Shown: positions 33,921 to 45,196, numbered from the stretch's first letter. The stretch: 64,000 nucleotides of DNA from Sweltsa coloradensis (GCA_024449915.1 JAMZAV010001047.1:124001-188000); one strand, 5' to 3'. Notes: a model not told the origin generated them from the letters alone. Made by a program: numbers and translations.

Positions 33921-34514
33921 AATATACTACCAAGTCAAAATATAGTGAATGGCTTTGAAACCTGTTTCTTTTAGAAAATTGAAACTTTTTTTTTTTAAAT
34001 TTTTCTTATTGGTACAAGGCCAATATTGCCACCTCAAAATAATTTCAAACTTCAATTTGCCAAGGCACACCATTCAACGTAGCGTGTTGTGTTCTTGTGA
34101 CTTTAATTTTCAACTGGTTTTCTAGAGGCTGACTGAGAGAAAAAATATTTTTTTAAACAATTGTCTTTCCTTCGAATTTTTTTGTTTGGCGGTACAAATC
34201 GGTACAAAATTCTGCCAAACAAAAAAAATCGCAAAGACAATTTTTTTTTTAATTCTCTCAGTCAGCCTCTAGAAAACCAGTTGAAAATTAAAGTCACAAA
34301 AACACAACACCCTACGTTGAATGGTGTACCTTGGCGAATTGAAGTTTAAAATTATTTCGAGGTGGCGATATTGGCCGTGTACCTACCGCATCAGAAAAAT
34401 TTGAAAAAAAAATAGTTTTGATTTTCTAAAAGAGACAGGTTTCAAAGCCATTCACTATATTTTGACTTGGTAGCATTATTTGGAAAACAGAAAAACATGG
34501 TCAAATAGACTTAA

Positions 34515-35150
34515 GGGAGGACACAGGTGAAAATTCTAAATTCTATGGCTTTAATGCAATCTTCATGAAACTTTGGGGATAGGTAGAAAACAACAAAACA
34601 AATTGAAAATATACTAAACTTAACCATTTTCCAAATTTTCAACTTTTCAACCCCTCAAAACAACCCCAAAAACCGTCAATGCTAGAGAAGCATGTCATTT
34701 CTATACCCTTCAACATAGAATTCTCAAATTAATTTTAAAATCTTCTATTGGCTCTGCATTATGATCTAGTGCATGGGTTTTAAGTTCTTACTTACATATT
34801 TTGATTGGTACTTCATCAAAGTATGGTAAATTGATAATATTTGAGAAATCTTGCATATTATTTTCCCATGGGAGTAGATATTAATCCCCCCCCCCCTCCC
34901 CCAAATACAAAAATTTGTAAAAAAAAAAAATGCAGCCAAGCTCTCCTTCAAAAGTCTACGGCTGTGAATGTTGTGAGATATAGAATTTGAGCCAATCTTT
35001 TCATTCTTCCTCCCTAGTTTCGCATTGAAAAGAAGTAAGATCATTTCGCCTGTTGACGAGCGCCAAGCCAACCATTTTTCGTGGTAAAAAAAGTAAAAAT
35101 TTTAAACTCAAAATCATAAAAAAAATTACTTGGCCATTGAATTTGGTTCA
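34515..35150. other. No recognisable feature
   Basis: AT-rich; poly-C (34887-34900) and poly-A runs. No coding signal up to the P2X7-C-like frame. Confidence 0.4.
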
Positions 35151-35156
35151 TTATGA

Positions 35157-35561
35157 GAACTACGATTACGAGACCACGAGAGTTTGTGCTGTCAAGAAAG
35201 TGAAATTATTGCCAAAGGACGTAAAGATTTTCAGTGTGTTACTATAAACCCAGGCTTTCAACATACAATTGTTTCAATAGATAGCCTAAATACTTTGAGA
35301 TATCTATTAATTAAAAAAACAAGAAATCAACAAAAAAACAAACTCTTGCCTAACTTGCCTAAAAACAATCTGTGGAGGTATTTAGCATACAAACAATTTG
35401 TATCGTGGATAAATTCATGGACATCTATTGGAAAGGGAAACAGAATAGTGATTCCATCGTGCGTAGTAGTAAGTAAAATAAGTGACTATCCTGATGAAAA
35501 TGGAAGTTGTGTTGTATTTCGCCCTAGGGACGTAGATGGCAACCCAAAGTGGCCTGAATGA
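35157..35561 (+). CDS. P2X7 C-terminal-like domain protein, partial
   Basis: The open frame (no ATG; stop TGA at 35559-35561) reads ESLCCQESEII, then CVTINPGFQHTI and LWRYLAYKQFVSW, followed by GKGNRIVIPSCVV, SKISDYPDENGS. The CC-x-E, C-x-x-x-P-x-F, R-Y-x-A-Y-x-x-F-x-x-W and I-P-S-C-V-V blocks are those of the cysteine-rich cytoplasmic C-terminal domain of P2X7, which also exists as stand-alone or transposon-linked proteins in many invertebrates. No channel part is present. It lacks an initiator and splice context, so it is probably a captured or decayed fragment. It points towards the decayed THAP gene. Recognition is by motif only. Confidence 0.55.
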   Translation, partial: ELRLRDHESLCCQESEIIAKGRKDFQCVTINPGFQHTIVSIDSLNTLRYLLIKKTRNQQKNKLLPNLPKNNLWRYLAYKQFVSWINSWTSIGKGNRIVIPSCVVVSKISDYPDENGSCVVFRPRDVDGNPKWPE

Positions 35562-35649
35562 GTTTCTACTGTGTAGGCTTACATCCACGAGTAAGTAATC
35601 AATTTTAATTTTTAAAACATCTACAAGCCTGTATATTGATAAAAATAAT

Positions 35650-36231
35650 GTGTCTAAAATGGGTGGTTCATAGGATCCATCAGAATCTGATAAGTTATCA
35701 ACCGACTCCACGACGTCACGTAACACTTCTAAACCTAATTCACACTGAACACCAATATTATGTTGGAATCGTCAGTTGTAAGTTCGATTTCAGGCTCGAG
35801 TATTGTTTCAAAAGACACAGTGTCACGTTCACTTACTGGTAATGATATTGTGGATGAAGATGAAGACGAAGATAAAATATCATCCATCTGTTTTTTGCAT
35901 AAATAACTTGACAGTCGTGGAATTTTAGGAGATTTTACAGAACCACTTCCCTTTCAATTGTTGTGACGGAACTGCAGTACGTTTTAATTTTATGACAATT
36001 TTGGATCCCATCATTACTGATGCTTTGATACGGTCGGATTCGTCAAAATCTTCATAACAAAATCTTCAGAACTAAAACGGGCGTTTACACTGTCGGAACA
36101 AAATTTTTTCTGTGCATTTTAGCGCATCACACAGAAAATCTCATCGGCGATTTACCCCGATTAGGAAAACTATGAAGAGAATATCCACTTCCCGAGTTGA
36201 GAGTGCAACCAAATACAGAGCAAGATGGCAT
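35650..36231 (-). pseudogene. THAP-domain protein gene, frameshifted
   Basis: From the ATG at 36231-36229 the minus strand encodes MPSCSVFGCTLNSGSGYSLH, SFPNRGKSPMRFSV and a stop. The C-x4-C pair followed by H-S-F-P is the start of a THAP zinc finger, a DNA-binding domain. In other frames the rest appears: RFSSEDFV (the C-x-x-H-F region, Cys and His changed), then an acidic/serine-rich linker (DDILSSSSSSTISLPVSERD) and LRDVVESVDNLSDSDGSYEP. At least three frame breaks make it non-functional. THAP domains are common in domesticated and active P-type transposons. Confidence 0.65.
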
Positions 36232-36514
36232 TTTGAAAAAAAATTGTATCATTAAAACAAGACAGAGCAGAAAGCACTACTGTATTCACGCGCGCATCCT
36301 CTACTGAAACACTTATGCCAGTGCCCGCCGGCTTGGACCCCTAAAGTGGGACCGCAGGGTAGGTCTAGCCATGTGATGTAGGGGCTCGGCGCAAGACATC
36401 CGGTAAACAACAATGGCAAGGGATAGGACGAAAGCGGAAAGTGGCATTCTGTTTGGATCATACTTTTGTATAAGAATGTGCAAAGTTGAATTCTAAAGTT
36501 CTGTTCTCCTTTAA

Positions 36515-37154
36515 GGCTATTCGACTGCGTTTTTCTATTTTCCAAAATATGCTACTAAGTCAAAATCAAAAGTAAAAAAACAAAAAAGTATGGCTTTGAA
36601 ACCTAGCTATTTTAGAAAATCAAAAATATATTTTTAAATTTTTCTGCTCCGGTACACGGCCAATATTGCCACCTAAAAATAATTTCAAACTTCAATTCGC
36701 CAGGGCACACCATTCAACGTAGGGTGTTGTGCTTTTGTGACATTAATTTTCAACTGGTTTTCTATAGGCTGACTGAGAGAAAAAAGTTTTTTTTAACAAT
36801 TGTCTTTCCTACGAATTTTTTTGTTTGGCGGTACAAATCGGTAAAAAATACCGTCAAACGAAAAAATTCGCAGGAAAGACAAATTGTTAAAATAAATCTT
36901 TTTTGTCTCAGTCAGTCCATAGAAAATCAGTTAAAAATTAATGTCACAAAAGCACAACACCCTACGTTGAATGGTGTGCTCTGGCGAATTGAAGTTTGAA
37001 ATTATTTTGAGGTGGCGATATTGGCCGTGTACCGGATCAGAAAAATTTGAAAAAATAGTTTTGATTTTCTAAAATAGCCAGGTTTCAAAGCCATTCACTA
37101 TATATTGACTCGGTAGCATATTATGGAAAAATAGAAAAACGCGGTCGAATAGCC
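36515..37154. mobile_element. TTAA-flanked fold-back element, copy 2 (intact)
   Basis: TTAA at 36511-36514 and 37155-37158. Ends GGCTATTCGACTGCG and CGCGGTCGAATAGCC. The ~315-bp arms pair throughout, with the centre near 36850. It is nearly identical in layout to 32830-34510 without the hAT insertion. Confidence 0.9.
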
Positions 37155-37159
37155 TTAAG

Positions 37160-37280
37160 CCATACTGTCGACACGCCCTATAACAACTAAACTCAAACCC
37201 CTATAATTGGTACTTATATATCAATGTTACCGGGTACTCATGGCTCACTCACTCGTCTAACGACTTTGGCGTTTTCCTAG
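37160..37280 (+). mobile_element. Helentron-like family 2, 3' end fragment
   Basis: Contains the family's TATAACAACTAAACTCAAAC and ATATATCAATGTTACCGGGT blocks and ends CTCACTCACTCGTCTAACGA, CTTTGGCGTTTTCCTAG. Directly abuts the 5' end of the next family 2 element at 37281. Confidence 0.75.
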
Positions 37281-37765
37281 TTAGACGAGGGAGCGGAGCA
37301 ACTGAGGATACAATTCAAGAAATATGGTACTTCTGTGATTCTGCGAGTGTGTGTGTGTGTGTGTTCGTCGAAAATCAGCCGAATCGCTGAACAGATTGCG
37401 CTGAAATTTTAAACAGACATCCGGTATGAGGTAACTGAAAACTCCTAACAAAATCAGTTAGATCCATTGCGATTTAAACCTACGAGAAATAATAAATTGA
37501 AAAATAGCCTGCGAATGTGTAGGAATTATTTTAACGACAATGGTTTTGTTTTTGAAAAAATACTTTTTGTTTGTGAAGCTGTGAAAAAGTAGTGCCCAAG
37601 GTGTACCAAATCTTGCATGCTCAAGGTACCCCATATTTCGCTCGGAGATCGAGTAAACCTTGCAATCGTTTTTTTTCTTATTTTTTCGTACTGGCTGTTT
37701 TCTATAGTATTGTCACAGATGATAGACTACACTGCGTTATATGCATTTCAAAACATGTTAAATAA

Positions 37766-38702
37766 TTGGATGAGCGTAGCGAGCGAAGCGAAGACTTCAA
37801 TTTCACTGACCCCCAAAAAATTTAGCTCCAATGTTTTTTTTTTTTTTTTTTTGTATTTCTGTCTGTTCGCTCTCTCCCGGGCAAACGACTTATGGGATCT
37901 TGATGAAAATTTGAGGGGACCTTCGTTTTCTCTGAACTTAGACTTGCTACGTTTTTGGGTACAATCGAAGAAATATTTCTTATGAATATCGTACTTTTAC
38001 GATTTTTTTCGATTTTTAGTGCGATATTTTCGTTACATTTGAGTCGATTCTGACCAAACGGGTGGGGCTACAACGTTCATATTTCACATTGACTTTAGGA
38101 TTATGGTGATTTGGTACCTTGTGAAAGAAAAAGCTGAAAAAGTTAGCTAGAACCCATAGAAATAAAGGTTTTAATATGAGTTTTCGATTTTTAGTTCGAT
38201 ATTTTCGACACATTTGGGCCGATTCTGACCAAACGGGTGGGGCTACAACGTTCATATTTCACATAGACATTGATGTTATGGTGATGTAGTACCTTTTAAA
38301 AGAAAAAGTTGAGAAAGTTATCTAGAATCCATAGAAATAAAGGTTTTAATATGAGTTTTTCGATTTTTAGTGCGATATTTTCGTCGCATTTGGACCGATT
38401 GTGACCAAACGGGTGGGGCTACAACGTTCATATTTCACATGGACATTAAGGTTATGGTGATGTAGTACCTTTTGAATAAAAAAGTTGCAAAAGTTTACAA
38501 AGTTATCCAGAATGCATAGAAATAATGGTTTTAAAATATGTTTTTTGAGGTTTATAATAACTAACAAGAAACAATAGAAACTTGACAACAGTCACCTACA
38601 ATGCATTCACAAAGCACTTGCAAAGGAAAAATGGTCCCACGCAAACTAAAACTTACAAAAACGCTCATCCATCAACGCGGCGGGACTTTAGCGTTTTCCT
38701 AG
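37766..38702 (+). mobile_element. Helentron-like family 1, complete copy f with three interior modules
   Basis: 5' TTGGATGAGCGTAGCGAGCG; 3' GCTCATCCATCAACGCGGCG, GGACTTTAGCGTTTTCCTAG, then T. The ~180-bp GACCAAACGGGTGGGGCTAC module occurs three times (about 38040, 38225, 38400). It is inserted in family 2 between AAATAA and TTTTTAAAATACAATCC. The undivided family 2 copy at 59060-59095 shows the joined form. Confidence 0.95.
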
Positions 38703-38883
38703 TTTTTAAAATACAATCCAGTACGTAATTACAAAATCTTTCTTGACCAAGGGATTGAACCCAGGTCTCCCACATTTCGGGTATAAGGGCGCCTTAGCCA
38801 ACTAGACTAGGAAAAAGCCAAAGTCGTTGATAGATGAGTGAGCGAGTCATGTGTTCAGTACCCAGGAACATTTGTATTGGTTA

Positions 38884-39393
38884 TTGGATGAGCGAAGCAA
38901 AGACTTCAATTTCACTGACCCCCCAAAAAATTAGATCGGGTGTTTTTTTTTTGTATTTTTGTCTGTTTGTTCGCTCTCTCCTGGACAAACGGCATATGCG
39001 ATCTTGATGAAAATTGGAGTGGCCCTTCGAAATCTCTGAACTTAGACCTGCTACGTTTTTGGGTTCAATCGAAGAAATATTTCTCATGATTCTGACCAAA
39101 TGGGTGGGGCTACAACATTCATATTTTACATGGACATTAAGGTAATGGTGATGTATTGCTTTTTGAAAGAAAAAGTTGAAAAAGTTAGCCAGAATCTATA
39201 GAATAAAGGTTTTAATATGAGTTTCGTTCGGTTTATAATAATAATTAACAAGTAACAATAGAAACTTGACAACAATCACCTACAATGCATTCAAAAAGCA
39301 CTTGGAAAGGAAAAGTGGTCCTACGCAAACTAAAAACTTACAAAAACGCTCATCCATCAACGCGACTAAAAAAACGTTTGCGAAGCTTCCCAG
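38884..39393 (+). mobile_element. Helentron-like family 1, copy g
   Basis: 5' TTGGATGAGCGAAGCAAAG; 3' CATCAACGCGACTAAAAAAA, CGTTTGCGAAGCTTCCCAG. The final CTAG has mutated to CCAG. One interior module. Confidence 0.85.
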
Positions 39394-39411
39394 TATATTG
39401 GCAATATATTT

Positions 39412-40103
39412 GGAAGAGCAAAGCAGACTTCAATTTCACTTTCGTTTTTTTTTCACTTACGTTACCCCAAGAAAAATAGCTCGGGTGTTTTGTTTTTGTT
39501 AGTTTTTTGCTCTCTACCGGGCAAACGGCATATGCGATCTTGATGAAAATTGGAGGGGACCTTTGAAATCTCAGAACTTAGACCTGCCACGTTTTTGGGT
39601 ATAATCGATCAAATATTTCTTATGATTATCGTACTTTTTCAATTTTTATTGAGATATTTTTGTGATATTTGGCTCCGATATTGATGAAACTTTATGCGAA
39701 CGTTTATAATCACTGAAATTATATGTTATGATTTTAGAGACATTTAAAAAAAACATTTCTTACAGAAATCGTACTCTTACGATTTTTCCCCCGCTTTTTT
39801 ATACGATATTTTCGTGATATTTGGGCCAATTCTGACAAAAAGGGTGGGGGAACAACGTTCATATTTTACATTGACATAAAGATTGTGGTGATGTAGTGCC
39901 TCTTGAAAGAAAAAGATGGTCAAAATTCATAGAAATAAAGGTTTTAATATAAGCCTTTTACAGGTGTACAATTAACAAGTAATATCAAGTAACTATAGAA
40001 AAAGTAATGAGATTCCACTTAAAAATGTAATTATTGGACGGAAATATTCCAAAAAAAGCTCATCCATCAACGCGACTGGAAAAGCGTTCGCGAAGTGGCC
40101 TAG
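39412..40103 (+). mobile_element. Helentron-like family 1, diverged copy h
   Basis: Starts TTGGAAGAGCAAAGCAGAC (diverged) and ends GCTCATCCATCAACGCGACT, GGAAAAGCGTTCGCGAAGTG, GCCTAG, then T. The interior contains an extra segment (39640-39780) also found in the copy at 56996-57737, so these two form a subfamily. Confidence 0.85.
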
Positions 40104-40704
40104 TGGTATAAATTAAAGGGTTTTTAAGTTTAATTGGTATAATGGCACGTCAACTGTAAGGCTATAATGCACCACTCTTGCCTATGATGGGCTAGGGAGG
40201 CCTTAGGTAGGGGGAAGAAAGAGAATGGTACCGGGACTGGGTACCAGTGGTTAATTTCTAAAATAATAAGTTGGTGGACGTTCAACGATCTCTTTCCTCG
40301 GGGGGGCGGGGGGTGCGCCGGGAGGGCAAGGTCATGGGTAGGGTACCATATTTCAAAGTGAAGTTTGCTGGACAAGGGATTTCAGGCAAAAACAGCCAGG
40401 GGTGTAACCACAGCGCCGCAGCTGAAAATTTTTAAATCAGGGTTTTTAGAGTGATTTCTGAGCGTTTCATAAAAAATATGGGACTGAATGCAATACCAAA
40501 ATACTATCATTGTGTAGTGCAAAAATCAGAAAACCTTTTTCCAAAAAAGATGTGGGCGAACGCGTCTGCCCTGAAATTAACCACTGCCGGTGCCGGGTAC
40601 TCAACACATGGCTCACTCACTCGTCTTTTAACGATTTGGCGTTTTCCTAGTTAATTTATACAACTATTGTATCATTCATTACCTACTTTGCAATGTATTT
40701 TCAG

Positions 40705-41230
40705 ACAGTGTCCTGCCTTCTACCGGAATATGGTTCGTATCCAGAAAAGTGTGACTTTCAACCAAGTGAAAGGTATCTTTGGCTTTGGGGACAGTGATTG
40801 TATCGGTAAAATCAGCTTCCCAGCTATCCAAGCAGCTCCTTCTTTTCCAAGTAGTTTTCCATTTATATTTGGCCAAGCAAAAATACCCTGCCTAATACCT
40901 TGTGCAATTGATCAGGATCCTTACTTCCGAATGACTCGAGATGTAGCACCGAAACTTGGTTACATCAAGCCTGCCTTACTCCATTCGTCCTTTTTCCCCG
41001 CCTTACAAGGTGCACAAACCAAAATGTCTGCTAGCAATCCAAATACCTCGATATTCCTTACTGATACACCCAAACAAGTCAAGAACAAAGTCAATAAACA
41101 TGCCTTCTCGGGGGGCCGAGATACGGTGGAAGAGCATCGCTTGAAAGGAGGCAACTGTGACGTCGACATTTCTTACCAGTATCTGACATTCTTCCTTGAC
41201 GATGATGAAAAGCTCGAACAAATCAGACAG
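40705..41230 (+). CDS. WARS1: Tryptophanyl-tRNA synthetase, coding exon 4
   Basis: Encodes Gly185 (third base) to Gln360, the largest exon. It reads [20 protein letters not shown], then [40 protein letters not shown] and the second class I signature KMSAS (291-295), the eukaryotic TrpRS form of KMSKS that binds the ATP phosphates. [14 protein letters not shown] and [14 protein letters not shown] begin the tRNA-binding helical part. The acceptor ATTTTCAG|ACAG and donor CAG|GTAGGC give phases 2 and 0. I see no truncation or frame break. Confidence 0.97.
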
Positions 41231-41373
41231 GTAGGCCTAGGTCTTCCATTATTCATCATTAATTGGAAATCGCCCCCCCCCCCCCCCTGTTAGTTGTTAC
41301 CCTATACTTTTTTATTATTCCTTTTTTCATGTCAGCATGTATAATTAACAAACTTGCCAGAACCAAAAGTACA

Positions 41374-42027
41374 ATAGTTTTGTTTGGTTTGCTACACGAA
41401 GCTACACTTTACACTAGTGTAGGCTCACAAAGTCTAAAAAGCGTTTTCGTATTAAGTGTAGTGGAAAGTGTAGTTGTTTGGTTTGACTTCATATAGTGTT
41501 AAGTGTAGCATTTCTACACGAGCTCTAGGAGGTCGTGTAGAGTGTAGGTGTAGAAATTTAGGCAAAAAATTTGAAGAGAAGCAGATTAATTCATGATGAA
41601 TTACACATTCTAGCCGTGGCAATCAATATAACCCCTAAACTCGATCAATAGTCTACTATATTACGCATGAGAAACCGATTCGGAGTATTTCATATATGTG
41701 GGACTATATTTTGTAAAGAGGGCAAGTACATAGGGTACTCTAACCTCAAACAGGATAAGTACTAATAAGATTATGTTCAAAATAACTTGTCATCGTCTGA
41801 AAATAGACCTATACAATTAAGTTGACTCATTTAATGCCTTCAACATGTCCTCCTGTATGCGTTTTATTATGTTTTAGAAGTTTGACAGTTCGATGTGGGA
41901 CAATCTAGTGTAGAGTGTAGCTTAAAAAAGTTTGGTTATCCTGTGTAAAGTGTAGTGTAATTTGATTTGAAGGACTACACCTATACTACACAAGTCTACA
42001 CTACACTAGGTTAACCAAACAAACCTA
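41374..42027. mobile_element. Element rich in GTGTAG/CTACAC with TTTGTTTGGTT ends
   Basis: The left side starts TTTGTTTGGTTTGCTACACG and the right side ends AGGTTAACCAAACAAAC. Both 100-150-bp flanks carry many GTGTAG words and their complement, spaced irregularly; the middle is ordinary sequence. It looks like a TIR element with subterminal hexamer arrays, which serve as transposase-binding sites in some DNA transposons. No target duplication is clear. Confidence 0.5.
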
Positions 42028-42878
42028 TTAATACATGAATATTGAATAAAAAATAATATGCTCTTACATGCTTAGCTTTTGTGATAAAAAATAGACAGTT
42101 TTCTCATTTGTAAAATATATTGCCAAGCACACATTTACATTTTGGTAAAAGACAAAAACTGGGCCTGCAGTCATTCCGAGTCACACTCGCTGATCGGAGT
42201 GAATATCTGTCTTGGGCCACAATTGCCTGGATAGAGAACTTTCTTAACTGCGGACTGCAACCGCGGGTTGAATTTTTATGCTACTGTGCATGAGCATATT
42301 TGTTCTGTGCACTTTTCATTGTAATAAAAAATGTAGCCAGATGGCAGCAGTCCCCATGTAATACTCCTTTTAGAATTAGGACTGGCAATTCCATGTAGGT
42401 AGTAACAAACCCTGCACAGCACTTATTTCATAATAGACTAATTGTGATTCATAGGAGTGTAGTTATAGAGACTATCCTTTAAGGGCATGCATTAGATATT
42501 ATAGTGTGGGTGTTAAAAAAACAAGATACTTCAAAACCCCAACAAAAATATGTATATTACAAAAAAGTAGTAGTATAACAAAATATCACAAGATACCAGT
42601 AATATCAACATGGAAAAGGTATTGATAACAGCACAATACATATTTTCTTAGGTAGGCTAAACCAAGGAAATACAAAAATAGAGATTGCTAAACATAGTCT
42701 TTCTTAAAACAATACGAGAGTTTTAGATGACGTCGCCAACTGTAATGGCTGACTGGTGGTCAAAAATTACATTGGCGCTATCTAAAACACTTTTTATTAA
42801 GTGCATTTTATTGAAGATTCGTAAAAGCGGCATAGCATTTGGCAGTGCAAATCAATTGATTATAGATAATATTAGTAA
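42028..42878. other. Intron 4, no feature seen
   Basis: AT-rich without coding or repeat signals that I recognise. Confidence 0.4.
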
Positions 42879-43020
42879 CTAGGAACTTTGCAAACGCTTT
42901 TTCAGGCGCGTTGTTGGATGAGTGTAATTTTTTTAAATCGAAAACAAGTGTAAAATTGCAATTTTCATAAGAAATAATTTTTCGATTGCGCTCAAATTTC
43001 ACACGAATATATTAATTCAT
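42879..43020 (-). mobile_element. Helentron-like family 1, 3' fragment
   Basis: On the minus strand it ends AACGCGCCTGAAAAAGCGTT, TGCAAAGTTCCTAG. It is cut off at 43020, where another copy begins. Confidence 0.8.
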
Positions 43021-43024
43021 AGCA

Positions 43025-43719
43025 CTAGGAAGCTTCGCAAATGCTTTTTCAGTCGCGTTGTTGGATGAGCATAATTTTTTTTAAAGCGAAAAAGAGCGTA
43101 AAATTGCAATATTCATGAGAAATAATTTTTTGATTGCGCTCATATTTCAAACGAATATTAATTCATAAAATTAAGGTTTTGTGAAAAACTCATTACAACC
43201 GGATGTAGGTGTTATTAGTCGAAGAAATTGTTTGTTTGTTGTTTGAATATCTTAATTCATAAAATTAAGGTTCTGTGAAAAAATCATTACAATCGGATAA
43301 AGCATGTAGATGTTATAAATCAAAGAAAGGAATCCGAAAAATCGGAAAATTTCCGATTTTCATGAAAAATAATTTTTCGATTGTGCTCAAATTTCACATA
43401 AATATATAAATCCATAAAATTTAGGTTCTGTGAAAAAATAATTACAATCAGTTAAAGCATGTAGGTGTTATAAGCCGAAGAAATTTATTAAAAATTGGAA
43501 AATTGTGATTTTCATGAGAAATAATTTTTCGATTGCGCTAAAAAACGTGGCAGTTCAGAGATTTCGAAGGCCTCCTGAAAATTTCATCGCAATTGGAGTA
43601 TTGGTTTAGTCAGAATCGTGTTAACAAACACACAAAAATACAAACTGGAAAAGAAAAAAAAGCATTCCGGATTTTTTTCTCCAGTGTAGTGAAATAGAAT
43701 CTTTGCTTCGCTCATTCAA
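43025..43719 (-). mobile_element. Helentron-like family 1, copy i
   Basis: Minus-strand 5' end TTGAATGAGCGAAGCAAAG (one change) and 3' end GCATTTGCGAAGCTTCCTAG. It carries several of the ~130-bp TTCTGTGAAAAAATCATTAC modules. Confidence 0.85.
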
Positions 43720-44020
43720 AAGGTTCTGAGAAAAAATCATTACAACCTGATAAAGCATGTAGGTGTTATAAGTTGAAGGAATGTTTTAAAAATAGAAAAC
43801 AATGCGATTTTCATGAGAAATAATTTTTCAATTGCGCTCAAAAACGTGGCAGTTCTAAGTTAAGAGATTTCGAAGTCTTCCAGAAAATTGCATCGCAATA
43901 GGAGTATCGGTTTAGCCGGAATCGTGTTAACAAATACACAAAAATACAAATAGAAAGAAAAGAAAGAAAAACATTCCAATTTTATTTCCAGTGTAGTGGA
44001 ATGGAATCTTTGCTACACAG
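43720..44020 (-). mobile_element. Helentron-like family 1, 5' part
   Basis: Contains the GATTCCGGCTAAACCGATAC and CCACGTTTTTGAGCGCAATT blocks on the minus strand and ends near GTGTAGCAAAGATTCCATTC. It joins the copy at 43025-43719, so the two may be one element with a duplicated 5' module. Confidence 0.75.
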
Positions 44021-44258
44021 TAATTATTGTTTGTATTGATATAGTGAATATTTCATTTGAGGCTAAGCTAGTTACATAAATGATTAAAACTAGGAGTCCC
44101 CCCAAAAATAGGATATAAGAAAATCCACAAAGGGCTATGCCAGGTGGCCATTTTCGACGTTCTAGTGGTAGATCTACCAAAAGTATTTCTATATTACTTA
44201 CTAAAAGAACCTAGCTATCCAATATTGACATTTTTTAATCGGTGTAGTCGATGAAAAG

Positions 44259-45196
44259 TAGGGTTGCCATTTGATACGAATTTCAGTATCGATAATCGGA
44301 CCAGTTAAATCGATTATCGGTTGCGATAATCGATTTAAAAAAACATCGATCGATAATCGAATAAAAATTGGGCATAAACTTGCTCTCATATCGACGCGGA
44401 CCGTGGACCTTTTGCGAGTGCATTCTTTTGTTCCTTTTATTTGCTCAAAACCGGGTTTTTCCACGCGAGTAATGTCTTTCACGAGCTCCCCCGGTCCCCC
44501 CCCCCCACGCGTCTGGCCGGCCCTACGAGAGCGCGCTACGTGGAATAGACAGACGCTACCCGGCTTGAGTGTTGTCTTTGTGAAGGTTGTTCTTCTTGGA
44601 AATCGTGGTTCTGTGAAGTTTCATTTCAGCTTTTGTTGTGATTGTCATTCATTCATTTACGAGATATTATCAGTTTAACTATTCAATGCTCCGATATTTA
44701 TTACGCGACGAGATGAATAATGTTGGACATTAGTTTGGAAGACGACATAATATTGATGTGAGAGAACTGATAATAATATTATCGTAGCACTACGGAATGA
44801 AGTAAAGCAATACCAAGTTGGCGTGAAGTGGGGAGGAATGCATCTCGATAAAATACTTGTTGACCCTTTAACGATGTACTACAATATTGGCTGTGAGTGT
44901 GACGCGCCGAGGTTGAGCAATTGGCGCCTGATCTGCGCGGGAGTGCAGACGCCTGAGCCGGCCCGTAACACACACGCGTCATGCTAGTAGCCTATACTGC
45001 CGCAGCAGGCGCTTCGTACTTTACGCCTTGCGCGTGTTGTAGATCTCGCAGTGGACGCATTTTTCACAGAATAAAGCGATTAATGTCTTGACTGGTACTA
45101 TTTTATGAAGTTCTGCAGAGCGGGCGGTAAATTACAAAATTTCGGGTGGGCGAGCTATTCAATTATTGATATATCAATTATCAAACGGCAACCCTA
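44259..45196. mobile_element. hAT-type element with TAGGGTTGCC ends and perfect 8-bp target duplication
   Basis: Ends TAGGGTTGCCATTTGATA and TATCAAACGGCAACCCTA; both sides are flanked by ATGAAAAG. The subterminal region contains many GATAATCGAT words. No transposase is recognisable in its 938 bp; the interior is GC-richer than its surroundings. The ends resemble those of the hAT at 32869-33920. Confidence 0.9.

Larger units (their letters stand above)
32830..34510. mobile_element. TTAA-flanked fold-back element, copy 1, carrying a nested hAT
   Basis: Flanked by TTAA at 32826-32829 and 34511-34514. Ends GGCTATTCGACCGCATTTTT and the decayed inverse at 34480-34510. Arms of about 320 bp (with ATGGCTTTGAAACCTG, GGCCAATATTGCCACCTC, ACACCATTCAACGTAG) are joined near 34205. 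A 1052-bp hAT element splits the left arm. A second copy lies at 36515-37154. Confidence 0.85.
37281..40651 (+). mobile_element. Helentron-like family 2, copy c, host to three family 1 insertions
   Basis: 5' TTAGACGAGGGAGCGGAGC at 37281; 3' CTCACTCACTCGTCTTTTAA, CGATTTGGCGTTTTCCTAG at 40651. Family 1 copies at 37766-38702, 38884-39393 and 39412-40103 split it, and the pieces between (38703-38883, 40104-40651) continue the family in order. The tRNA-like part is at 38755-38815. The element ends 53 bp before TrpRS exon 4. Confidence 0.8.

Noticed and set aside
36252..36545. 97-residue minus-strand frame upstream of the THAP start
   Set aside because: It runs across the TTAA fold-back boundary and has no motif; probably the 5' flank of the decayed THAP gene.
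44271..44678. 135-residue open frame
   Set aside because: Falls entirely within the 44259-45196 hAT-type element, is low in recognisable motifs and is opposed by an equally long antisense frame.
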